Assembly: GCA_900545995.1 (NCBI GenBank)
Contig: URBM01000038.1
Span: 1 to 13,839 of the forward strand
Source of the DNA: an uncultured Collinsella sp.
GTDB taxonomy: Bacteria > Actinomycetota > Coriobacteriia > Coriobacteriales > Coriobacteriaceae
Length of the DNA: 13,839 nucleotides
Direction of reading: 5' to 3'
The position numbers and the translations under genes were made by a program. Below are positions 6,678 to 12,734 of this stretch, one piece after another (position 1 is the first letter of the stretch; every line of letters begins with the position of its first letter). The notes under the pieces were generated by a model that worked only from the letters and a program-made list of their open reading frames with translations, made no database searches and had not been told where the DNA came from.

Positions 6678-6692
6678 CGAGAGGAAATAACC

Positions 6693-7010
6693 ATGGGAGT
6701 CAGAACAGCTAACGTGCAGCCGGGAAATATCGGCGAGACGCTGACGGGACTGGCCGAGGTGATTCACGGTCGTCGCGATGCGTCGCCGGAGGAGAGCTAT
6801 ACCGCCCGTCTGCTGACCGATGTCGAGGACGAACTGCTCAAGAAGCTTGCCGAGGAGGCGAGCGAGGTGATTATGGCCTGCAAGGATAACGATCACGATC
6901 ACATCCGCTACGAGGCCGGCGACCTGATCTATCACCTACTCGTGACGCTCGAACGCTACGGTATCACCCTCGACGAGCTGGCCGGCGAACTCAACGCCCG
7001 CCGCCACTAG
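6693..7010 (+). CDS. hisE: Phosphoribosyl-ATP diphosphatase
   Basis: HisE removes pyrophosphate from phosphoribosyl-ATP, giving phosphoribosyl-AMP for HisI. It is a small all-alpha protein of the MazG-like NTP pyrophosphohydrolase superfamily. The metal-binding acidic motifs are visible: ESYTARL (34-40), KKLAEEASEV (50-59) and YEAGDLIYHLLV (73-84). At 105 aa it is a normal stand-alone length with a slightly long N terminus. The start ATG follows GAGAGGAAAT at a good distance. It is the last gene of the operon; an inverted repeat begins 30 bases after its stop, and the PHP phosphatase gene converges on it. Confidence 0.95.
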   Translation: MGVRTANVQPGNIGETLTGLAEVIHGRRDASPEESYTARLLTDVEDELLKKLAEEASEVIMACKDNDHDHIRYEAGDLIYHLLVTLERYGITLDELAGELNARRH

Positions 7011-7039
7011 TCGTTTAAGAACGTCCCCGATGACCATAG

Positions 7040-7108
7040 AAGTTGCGGTGGAATAGTTCTTGTTTGACGGTCTTAGGGCTATAAACAGGAACTATTTCAC
7101 CGCAACTT
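7040..7108. repeat. 26-bp inverted repeat between convergent hisE and the PHP gene
   Basis: Arms 7040-7065 and 7083-7108 are complementary at 24 of 26 positions with a 17-nt loop. Both mismatches become G-U pairs in RNA read from the + strand, so a his transcript could form an unbroken 26-bp hairpin; the - strand RNA would have two A-C mismatches. The segment 7087-7110 recurs, reverse-complemented and identical over 24 bases, at 13737-13760. No T run follows on either strand, so it may be a dispersed repeat acting as a 3' stabiliser or weak bidirectional terminator. Confidence 0.85.
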
Positions 7109-7120
7109 ATAAAGGGATGG

Positions 7121-8032
7121 CTAGGCGAGGGGTGTGGGCTCCCATTCGCCGGTGGGGTGGGGGATGTCGAAGGTTCGATAACCGCAGTCGTAGGCGTGGG
7201 CCTGGGCCTCGCGGATGTTCCAGCAGATGTCGCAGACGCGGTGCGCGTCCGAGCCAAAAGTGATCGGCACCTCGGCGCGGGCAAAGCAGCGCAAAAGGCC
7301 GGTCGCGGGGTAGTAATCGTCGAGCCCCTTGCGCGGTGCGGCTGTCGAGACCTCAACGCGGCGGCCCGTGTCGTGGGCGCACTCGGCCATCTGCTGCCAG
7401 AACGGCGCGGGGTCAAAGTCGGGCGCAAAGCCTTCCTTCGAAAAGCGCATGACCAGGTCGGGGTGGGCCATCACATCAAAGCTGAGTGAGCTTTCGCAAG
7501 CACGGCACCAGTCGTCGACGTAGCGCTCCCACACGCCGAGCACGCCAAGGTTTTCCCAAACGTGCAGGTTGGTGTCGTCGTCGATCCAACCGCAGCGTGA
7601 ATCGGGCGTATCGGGACGAGCGGCGTTTTCCGTTCCCGCCGTACCCGCGGCACCGGCCATGATATCGCCGGGGTCGCCAATCCAGTGCACGCTGCCCAGG
7701 CGTACGACGGCGTCCTGGGACCAGCGCTCAACAAACGGCTCGCAACCCTCGTACCAATCGCATTCAAAACCGTAGATAAAGGTGAGCTCCGGCGCAATCT
7801 GCGCGGCGAGTTTGCGGGCGTCCTCAAAGGCCAGACGATGTGCCGGCAAGTCGCCCTCGACGACCTGCACCTCGCAGTTGGCGTCCATACTGGCGGGCAG
7901 GGTGAGGTGGTCGGTCGAGACCATGACACGGCAGCCGGCGGCGGCAGCAGCGCGGACGTTGTCCTCAAATGTGGCATGGCCGTCCGAAAACGAAGTATGG
8001 GTGTGGCAATCGACCAGCGGGCAGGCGGGCAT
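7121..8032 (-). CDS. PHP-family phosphatase, probable histidinol-phosphatase
   Basis: This 303-aa protein is a PHP-domain metallohydrolase. The ligand motifs appear in order: DCHTHTSFSDGH (8-19), STDH (39-42), GFECDW (88-93), GSVHW (113-117), MAHPDL (188-193) and GSDAH (260-264). Near the C terminus VEVSTAAPRKGLDDYYP resembles the E-x-N-T-x-x-x-R-K...YP segment of HisJ/HisK-type histidinol-phosphatases, which hydrolyse histidinol phosphate to histidinol. Because HisB here lacks a phosphatase domain, this neighbour is the natural candidate for the missing step. The start at 8032 is favoured over the upstream ATG at 8098 by a strong AAAGGAG (8038-8044) five bases away and by the family N terminus. 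A Gly/Ala-rich insertion (127-143) is unusual. Another PHP activity cannot be excluded from sequence alone. Confidence 0.88.
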   Translation of the reverse strand: MPACPLVDCHTHTSFSDGHATFEDNVRAAAAAGCRVMVSTDHLTLPASMDANCEVQVVEGDLPAHRLAFEDARKLAAQIAPELTFIYGFECDWYEGCEPFVERWSQDAVVRLGSVHWIGDPGDIMAGAAGTAGTENAARPDTPDSRCGWIDDDTNLHVWENLGVLGVWERYVDDWCRACESSLSFDVMAHPDLVMRFSKEGFAPDFDPAPFWQQMAECAHDTGRRVEVSTAAPRKGLDDYYPATGLLRCFARAEVPITFGSDAHRVCDICWNIREAQAHAYDCGYRTFDIPHPTGEWEPTPLA

Positions 8033-8064
8033 GGCGACTCCTTTGCATTTGGTGAATCCGCTCC

Positions 8065-8070
8065 ATTGTA
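8065..8070 (-). promoter_or_regulatory. Possible -10 box for the PHP phosphatase gene
   Basis: Read on the - strand this is TACAAT, one base from the TATAAT consensus, 32 bases before the chosen start codon. The region about 17 bases further upstream has no good -35 hexamer, so this is a weak prediction. Confidence 0.3.
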
Positions 8071-8153
8071 ATGGTGCAACTTTCAACACACCGCGCACGC
8101 CGGAGCTCGAAATCGATCGGAAAGGCTGCGCGGTGCGACCTCGCTTGCTCTCA

Positions 8154-8218
8154 AAACATGTACGTCAGCCTCCAAAACCGACAAAAAATGACATGTTTGG
8201 AGGCTGATGTACATGTTT
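8154..8218. repeat. 23-bp inverted repeat between the divergent PHP and LarC-like genes
   Basis: Arms 8154-8176 and 8196-8218 are complementary at 22 of 23 positions with a 19-nt loop; the one mismatch is G-T on the + strand. ACATGTTT occurs twice, at 8191-8198 and at 8211-8218, so the left end AAACATGT could pair with either, allowing two alternative hairpins. The sequence is unrelated to the other palindromes in the window. It sits about 120 bases from the PHP start and 107 from the LarC-like start, so it could be a repeat element or part of a divergent control region. Confidence 0.8.
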
Positions 8219-8324
8219 AGATAGGGGCGAGGGCGGCGATGGACGAAAGTCATGCCTGTGCCACGTCCGATGTGCTAGCGTTTGGGTGAACAAAACGAGC
8301 CCGCGCTGAAAGGATCCGGACCGT

Positions 8325-8810
8325 ATGCCATGCGATAGCAAATCTCCGCTGTCCCGCGAGACCGATGCGCCCGAAACCATCGTCAAGCTGGAGTGCGACA
8401 TCGACGATGCGTCGCCCGAGGTACTCGCCTATGCCGCCGACCGCTTGCGCGAGGCGGGTGCCCGCGAAGTGCACTGGCTGCCCCTCTACTGCAAAAAAGG
8501 TCGTCCCGGCTGGCAGCTGCAGGTAATCTGCGCCCGCGAGGACATTGACCGTCTGCAGATGATCATCTTTTTGGAAACCACGACCAACGGCATTCGTCGC
8601 CAGGTGATGGAACGCGTCTGTCTGCCGCGTCGTTTTGAGCAGGTGGCGACGCCTTGGGGTGAGGTGGCCGTCAAAGTAGCCACCCTGCCCGACGGCAGTG
8701 AGCGTGCGGCGCCCGAGTACGAGGACTGCTCCCGCCTCGCTCGCGAGCACAACGTGCCGCTCCAACGCGTGATGCAGGCGGCCCAGAGCGCGGCGCTGCG
8801 ATTTGAATAG
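8325..8810 (+). CDS. larC: LarC C-terminal domain protein, stand-alone (nickel-pincer cofactor synthesis)
   Basis: LarC inserts nickel into the pyridinium dithiocarboxylate precursor of the nickel-pincer nucleotide cofactor of lactate racemase and related enzymes; its C-terminal half binds CTP. This 161-aa protein covers only that half (DUF111/LarC2). Motifs: LECDIDDASPE (22-32), LYCKKGRPGWQL (54-65), IIFLETTTNGIRR (80-92), ATPWGEVAVKVA (108-119) and PEYEDCSRLAR (130-140). In Lactobacillus, LarC1 and LarC2 are joined by programmed frameshifting; here a TGA sits in frame at 8307 and there is no LarC1 sequence upstream, where the opposite-strand PHP gene begins. GAAAGGA (8308-8314) lies about 10 bases before the ATG. 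It could be a functional single-domain version, a remnant, or a partner of a LarC1 encoded elsewhere. Confidence 0.88.
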   Translation: MPCDSKSPLSRETDAPETIVKLECDIDDASPEVLAYAADRLREAGAREVHWLPLYCKKGRPGWQLQVICAREDIDRLQMIIFLETTTNGIRRQVMERVCLPRRFEQVATPWGEVAVKVATLPDGSERAAPEYEDCSRLAREHNVPLQRVMQAAQSAALRFE

Positions 8811-8865
8811 CGCGGCCGGCGACATTCCGCGCCCAGTCATATCAACCCCACCCGAAAGGACCACC

Positions 8866-9414
8866 ATGAAATACCTCATCGCTTCCGACATTCACGGCTC
8901 GGCATATTGGACCGAACGCCTGGTCGCCGCCATCGAGTCCGAGCAGCCCGACCGCATCGTGCTGCTGGGCGACCTGCTCTACCACGGCCCGCGCAACAAC
9001 CTGCCGCGCGACTACGCCCCCAAGCGTGTGATTCCGCTGCTCAACGCCCTGGCCGACCGCATCATCGCGGTGCGCGGCAACTGCGACGCCGAGGTCGACC
9101 AGATGGTGCTCGACTTCCCCGTCATGGCCGACTACGCCACGCTGTTCGACGAGACCGGCCGCGAGCTGTTCCTGACGCATGGCCACGTCTTTGGCGCCGG
9201 CATGCACAACAGTGTCGACCACGCGCCCGCGCTGCCCGAGGGGTCCGCGCTCGTCTACGGCCACACGCATATCAAGGTTAACGAGGCAAGCGAAGCGCAC
9301 CCGGGCCTATGGCTCTTCAACCCCGGCAGCGTGAGCATCCCCAAGGATGGCACGCACAGCTACGGCATCTACGAGGGCGGTGCGTTCCGCCACGTGATCA
9401 TGGAGGAGGACTAA
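8866..9414 (+). CDS. yfcE: YfcE-family metallophosphodiesterase
   Basis: This 182-aa protein is a calcineurin-like metallophosphoesterase of the YfcE/MJ0936 group, known to act on phosphodiester model substrates with Mn2+; the physiological substrate is unclear. The dimetal motifs are all present: SDIHG (7-11), GDLLYHGPRN (35-44), RGNCDAEVDQM (70-80), THGH (104-107), GHTH (132-135) and FNPGS (151-155). The ATG at 8866 has GAAAGGA (8854-8860) five bases upstream and gives the typical MKYLIASDIHG start; the in-frame TTG at 8803 lies inside the preceding gene. A gap of 55 bases follows larC, and mazG starts two bases after its stop, so these genes are probably co-transcribed. Confidence 0.93.
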   Translation: MKYLIASDIHGSAYWTERLVAAIESEQPDRIVLLGDLLYHGPRNNLPRDYAPKRVIPLLNALADRIIAVRGNCDAEVDQMVLDFPVMADYATLFDETGRELFLTHGHVFGAGMHNSVDHAPALPEGSALVYGHTHIKVNEASEAHPGLWLFNPGSVSIPKDGTHSYGIYEGGAFRHVIMEED

Positions 9415-9416
9415 CC

Positions 9417-10277
9417 ATGGCGCAGCACACGGCCCAGCAAAATGCCGAGGGCTCGCGCGATCTGTCCACGCTGGTCGACGCGTCGGCCGAGCTGCAGCAT
9501 CTGGTGCAGACCATCTGGCGTCTGCGTCAGCCCGATGGCTGCCCGTGGGACCGCGAACAGACGCATCAGAGCATCGGCAAGAACATGATCGAGGAAGCCT
9601 ACGAGGCGCTCGATTGCATCGAGGCGGACGACGTGGCGCATCTGCGCGAGGAGCTCGGCGACGTGCTCATGCAGGTCGTACTGCATGCGCAGATTGCGGC
9701 GGACGCCGGTGAGTTTACGCTGGCCGATGTGGCACGCGATATCGACGCCAAGCTCATCCGCCGCCACCCACATGTGTTTGGCGATGCGGATGCCGATAAC
9801 TCCGACGAGGTGCTCAAGATCTGGGACGAGGTCAAGCTTGCCGAGAAGGCTGCCAAGGACAAGGCCGTGGCAGCGGGCGAGGCTGCGCCCGAGGGCCTGC
9901 TCGACGGCGTGCCTACGCACCTGCCGGCGCTGATGCAGGCTCAGAAGGTGTCGCGCAAGGCGGCTGCCGTGGGCTTTGAGTGGGAGACGGTCCAGGATGT
10001 GTGGGACGAGGTTGCCGAGGAGCGTGCCGAGTTTGAGGCCGAGGAGCCCGGCTCGCCCGAGCGCGAGATGGAGTTTGGCGACCTGCTCTTTGCCCTGGTT
10101 AACGTTGCGCGCAAGGAGGGCATCGACGCCGAGAGCGCCCTGCGCGCGAGCACGGCCAAGTTCCGCCGTCGCTGGGCTGCGATGGAGCAGATGGCGGCCA
10201 ACGCCCATGTGGATCTGGCTGAGCTTTCGACCCACGGTCTCAATGACCTGTGGGATGCCGCAAAGGCAGAGGAGTAA
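9417..10277 (+). CDS. mazG: Nucleoside triphosphate pyrophosphohydrolase MazG
   Basis: MazG hydrolyses (d)NTPs to monophosphates and pyrophosphate, cleaning damaged or excess nucleotides and influencing the stringent response. The 286-aa protein has the two MazG domains of the long form. The first spans ~24-125 with GCPWDREQTH (41-50), EEAYE (59-63), REELGDVLMQVVLHA (77-91) and RRHPHVFGD (115-123). The second spans ~170-260 with EVAEERAEF (198-206) and EFGDLLFALVNVARK (219-233). A 25-residue Ala/Lys-rich linker joins them. The ATG at 9417 lies two bases after the yfcE stop, with GGAGGAGG inside the yfcE 3' end; the longer in-frame opening from 9309 lies within yfcE. A strong intrinsic terminator follows its stop by four bases. 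Confidence 0.96.
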   Translation: MAQHTAQQNAEGSRDLSTLVDASAELQHLVQTIWRLRQPDGCPWDREQTHQSIGKNMIEEAYEALDCIEADDVAHLREELGDVLMQVVLHAQIAADAGEFTLADVARDIDAKLIRRHPHVFGDADADNSDEVLKIWDEVKLAEKAAKDKAVAAGEAAPEGLLDGVPTHLPALMQAQKVSRKAAAVGFEWETVQDVWDEVAEERAEFEAEEPGSPEREMEFGDLLFALVNVARKEGIDAESALRASTAKFRRRWAAMEQMAANAHVDLAELSTHGLNDLWDAAKAEE

Positions 10278-10281
10278 GACT

Positions 10282-10327
10282 GCGGGAGCGACGAGCCGGC
10301 ACGCCTCGTCGCTCCCGCTAAATTTTT
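10282..10327 (+). terminator. Intrinsic terminator after mazG
   Basis: A perfect 14-bp GC-rich stem (10282-10295 with 10305-10318) encloses a 9-nt loop and is followed by TAAATTTTT. It closes the larC-yfcE-mazG transcript and separates it from eno. Confidence 0.9.
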
Positions 10328-10348
10328 CGGAAAACAAGTGTATCCCTC

Positions 10349-10393
10349 GGCTAACTTAGGGCATAATGCAAAAAGTGCGACATGGCTAACTTA
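10349..10393 (+). promoter_or_regulatory. Repeated GGCTAACTTA motif and possible -10 box upstream of eno
   Basis: GGCTAACTTA occurs at 10349-10358 and again at 10384-10393; flanks extend the match to 12 of 13 bases, 35 bp apart start to start. CATAAT at 10362-10367 lies between them and could be a -10 box, though no good -35 is seen at the right distance. The motif resembles one half of the DtxR/IdeR iron box, but neither copy has the matching other half. It may be an operator for eno expression or chance. Confidence 0.35.
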
Positions 10394-10467
10394 CGGAGGC
10401 GCACCGACGGTGCACGGTCGGCCGGTCGCCAAGCATTCAACCCGTTTCCAAGTGAGAGGGAGACAAC

Positions 10468-11757
10468 ATGAGCGATATTTTGGATGTCTACGGTCGCGAG
10501 GTGCTCGACAGCCGCGGCAACCCCACCGTCGAGGTCGAGGTCGTGCTCGAGGATGGCAGCTTCAGCCGCGCAATGGTGCCTTCGGGCGCTTCGACCGGCG
10601 CCTTTGAGGCATGTGAGCTGCGCGACGGCGACAAGGGCCGCTATCTGGGCAAGGGTGTCTCGCAGGCCGTCGAGCACGTCAACAACGAGTGTGCCGACGC
10701 CGTCGTGGGCCTCGACGCCTTCGATCAGCGCGCCGTCGATGCCGCGCTAATCGCCGCGGACGGTACCCCCAACAAGACCAAGCTCGGCGCCAACGCCATT
10801 CTGGGCGTGTCGCTGGCCGTTGCCCGCGCCGCTGCCGAGTCGGCGGGTCTTTCGCTGTACCAGTACCTGGGCGGCGTCAACGCTCACCTGCTGCCCACGC
10901 CCATGATGAACATCCTCAACGGCGGCGTGCATGCCGACAACAACGTTGACTTCCAGGAGTTCATGATCATGCCCGTGGGTGCTCCGAGCTTTGCCGAGGG
11001 CCTGCGCTGGTGCGCCGAGGTCTACCATACCCTCAAGGGCGTGCTGCACGAGGCCGGCCTGGGCGGCGGTGTGGGCGACGAGGGCGGCTTCGCGCCCAAC
11101 CTCAAGACCAATGCCGAACCGTTTGAGTACATTACCAAGGCCGTCGAGAAGGCTGGCTTTAAGCCCGGCGTCGACTTCATGTACGCCATGGACCCGGCGT
11201 CCACCGAGTTCTACAACGCCGAGACCGGTATGTACGAGCTCAAGGGCGAGGGCGTGGAGTACACGAGCGCCCAGATGGTTGATTACTGGGAGAAGCTCGT
11301 CGACGCCTATCCCATCATCTCCATCGAGGATGGCATGGCCGAGGAGGATTGGGACGGCTGGGTTGAGCTCACCCGTCGCATCGGCAACAAGGTGCAGCTG
11401 GTGGGCGACGACCTGTTCGTCACCAACACCGAGCGCCTCAAGAAGGGTATCGAGCTGGGCGCCGCCAACGCGATTCTGATCAAGGTCAACCAGATCGGCA
11501 CGCTCACCGAGTCGCTCGAGGCCATCGAAACCGCCAAGGAGGCCGGCTACGCTTGCATCGTGAGCCACCGTTCTGGCGAGACCGAGGACTCCACGATCGC
11601 CGACCTGGTCGTGGGCGTCAACGCCGGCCAGATCAAGTCGGGCGCCCCGTGCCGCAGCGACCGTATCGCCAAGTACAACCAGCTCATCCGCATCGAGGAC
11701 GAGCTCGAGGGCGGCGCGCGCTATGCCGGCAAGGCCGCGTTCTACAACATTCGCTAA
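10468..11757 (+). CDS. eno: Enolase (phosphopyruvate hydratase)
   Basis: Enolase interconverts 2-phosphoglycerate and phosphoenolpyruvate in glycolysis and needs Mg2+. The 429-aa sequence is full length. Motifs: REVLDSRGNPTVEV (10-23), VPSGASTG (37-44, the mobile loop), GGVHADNN (152-159), GDEGGFAP (203-210), metal ligands Asp242 (AMDPASTEFY), Glu287 (SIEDGMAEEDWDGW) and Asp314 (VGDDLFVTN), catalytic Lys339 (ILIKVNQIGT) and SHRSGETED (366-374). The start has GAGAGGGAG within ten bases upstream. It is preceded by a terminator and a ~140-base leader, and followed by its own terminator, so it is probably a single-gene transcript. The leader holds small GC-rich hairpins around 10400-10430 with no recognised riboswitch fold. 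Confidence 0.98.
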   Translation: MSDILDVYGREVLDSRGNPTVEVEVVLEDGSFSRAMVPSGASTGAFEACELRDGDKGRYLGKGVSQAVEHVNNECADAVVGLDAFDQRAVDAALIAADGTPNKTKLGANAILGVSLAVARAAAESAGLSLYQYLGGVNAHLLPTPMMNILNGGVHADNNVDFQEFMIMPVGAPSFAEGLRWCAEVYHTLKGVLHEAGLGGGVGDEGGFAPNLKTNAEPFEYITKAVEKAGFKPGVDFMYAMDPASTEFYNAETGMYELKGEGVEYTSAQMVDYWEKLVDAYPIISIEDGMAEEDWDGWVELTRRIGNKVQLVGDDLFVTNTERLKKGIELGAANAILIKVNQIGTLTESLEAIETAKEAGYACIVSHRSGETEDSTIADLVVGVNAGQIKSGAPCRSDRIAKYNQLIRIEDELEGGARYAGKAAFYNIR

Positions 11758-11769
11758 ACGGGCGAATTT

Positions 11770-11803
11770 GGCGAGGGGGAGGCTGACTCGGTTCCTCCTC
11801 GCC
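11770..11803 (+). other. Stem-loop directly after eno, without a T run
   Basis: Bases 11770-11780 pair with 11793-11803 (11 bp, one G-U) around a 12-nt loop. No T tract follows, so it is not a classical terminator. It could protect the 3' end of the eno mRNA or assist the terminator 27 bases downstream. Confidence 0.5.
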
Positions 11804-11829
11804 TTGGCTGGATGCCGCAAAGCACTATG

Positions 11830-11861
11830 GGCGCTGGGCCATACGGCTCAGCGCCTTTTTT
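11830..11861 (+). terminator. Intrinsic terminator after eno
   Basis: An 11-bp stem (11830-11840 with 11845-11855, one G-U pair) has a 4-nt loop ATAC and is followed directly by TTTTTT. It is a strong rho-independent terminator for eno. Confidence 0.92.
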
Positions 11862-11900
11862 ATGTCGAGCAAGGGCCGCCGAAGGCGTTGCGCGCGCTCG

Positions 11901-11909
11901 TGCTATAAC
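11901..11909 (+). promoter_or_regulatory. Extended -10 promoter candidate for the FtsB-like/ppx pair
   Basis: TGCTATAAC fits an extended -10 element (TG-N-TATAAT with one mismatch), 44 bases before the FtsB-like ATG and 40 bases after the eno terminator. There is no clear -35, which extended -10 promoters may lack. Confidence 0.5.
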
Positions 11910-11952
11910 TAAAGGACTTAGCGCAAACAAACCTCAACCGCACAAGGCGCAC

Positions 11953-12714
11953 ATGGATCAGATTTACGACAACAGGTACTATTCCGCCGGTTCGCGTGAG
12001 CCGTCGTCTCGTCGTGCGCGTACCGCACAGCTTGGCGGGTCTGGTTATGCTGGTGCTGATCGCTCCAGGTATAGCTCGCCGGCGACTTCGCATCCCAATG
12101 CTCAGCCAAATAGTTCCTCGGATAGTCCGGTGCGCCCATCGCGTTCCAAGCATGCGTCGCGCCCTTCGACCCAGGCGTCCGACAAGCCGCGCCGTCCCTC
12201 AAGTCGTCTTTCCGGCTCGGACTTTATGCACTACGCCAACGACAACGCAGCGGTCAAGGCAATTTACGACTTTACCCACGGTCCTCAGCGAGGGCTATTC
12301 ATCGGCATTGTCGTTGCCCTGGTGCTCGTGAGCCTGTATTTCCCCGTGCGCGATCTGTACGTGGCAAAGCGCTCGAGCGATATCTTGGCCAAGCAGGTCG
12401 AGATTCGTCAGCAATACAATGATGAGCTGCAAAAAAGCGTCGACAAGCTGCTCTCGGAGGAGGGTATCAAGGACGCGGCATCCGAGGACTTGGGCCTGGT
12501 GATGCCCGGCGAGAAGAGAATTGAAGTGCAAGGCCTGGACGACGATTCGGATTCGTCTTCGAGCAAGAAGTCGTCGAACGCCAAGAAAGCCAGCGAAGTT
12601 GCCAAGGAAATCGAAGAAGTCGGTAAGGACGCGCCGTGGTACATCCAGGCGCTCGACATGCTGTTTGGGTTTAACGGTGTCGAGGGCCAGACGGTCGTGT
12701 CCAACGGCAAATAG
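11953..12714 (+). CDS. FtsB/DivIC-like septum formation initiator, single-pass membrane protein
   Basis: The 253-aa protein has four parts. Residues 1-110 are a disordered, Ser/Arg/Pro-rich cytoplasmic region. Residues ~115-132 form one membrane helix (LFIGIVVALVLVSLYFPV). Residues ~136-168 form a short amphipathic coiled coil rich in Gln, Glu and Lys. After LGLVMPGEK comes a Ser/Asp/Lys-rich stretch (195-215) and a C-terminal segment ending in NGK. The helix-coil-'LGLVMPGE' arrangement is typical of FtsB/DivIC proteins, which bind FtsL and FtsQ in the divisome. The position between eno and ppx matches the actinobacterial ftsB homologue. The ATG at 11953 has only a weak AAGG nearby; the longer in-frame opening from 11812 would start upstream of the eno terminator and is rejected. 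It precedes ppx by 20 bases. Confidence 0.8.
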   Translation: MDQIYDNRYYSAGSREPSSRRARTAQLGGSGYAGADRSRYSSPATSHPNAQPNSSSDSPVRPSRSKHASRPSTQASDKPRRPSSRLSGSDFMHYANDNAAVKAIYDFTHGPQRGLFIGIVVALVLVSLYFPVRDLYVAKRSSDILAKQVEIRQQYNDELQKSVDKLLSEEGIKDAASEDLGLVMPGEKRIEVQGLDDDSDSSSSKKSSNAKKASEVAKEIEEVGKDAPWYIQALDMLFGFNGVEGQTVVSNGK

Positions 12715-12734
12715 CGCCCGGAGGGGAACCCGCA

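Noticed and set aside
3594..7108. CRISPR array or integron-like repeats in the his region
   Set aside because: The repeats are palindromes of different sequence, not regularly spaced direct repeats, and no cas or integrase genes are present.
8219..8324. Possible riboswitch or small RNA upstream of the LarC-like gene
   Set aside because: I found only a short GGACG/CGTCC stem and no conserved core of a nickel/cobalt or other riboswitch that I could match.
9411..10337. 308-aa open frame on the minus strand opposite mazG
   Set aside because: It spans the mazG terminator and is antisense to an intact mazG; a shadow frame.
10747..11820. 357-aa open frame on the minus strand opposite eno
   Set aside because: Antisense to highly conserved enolase; no domain recognised and no ribosome site of note.
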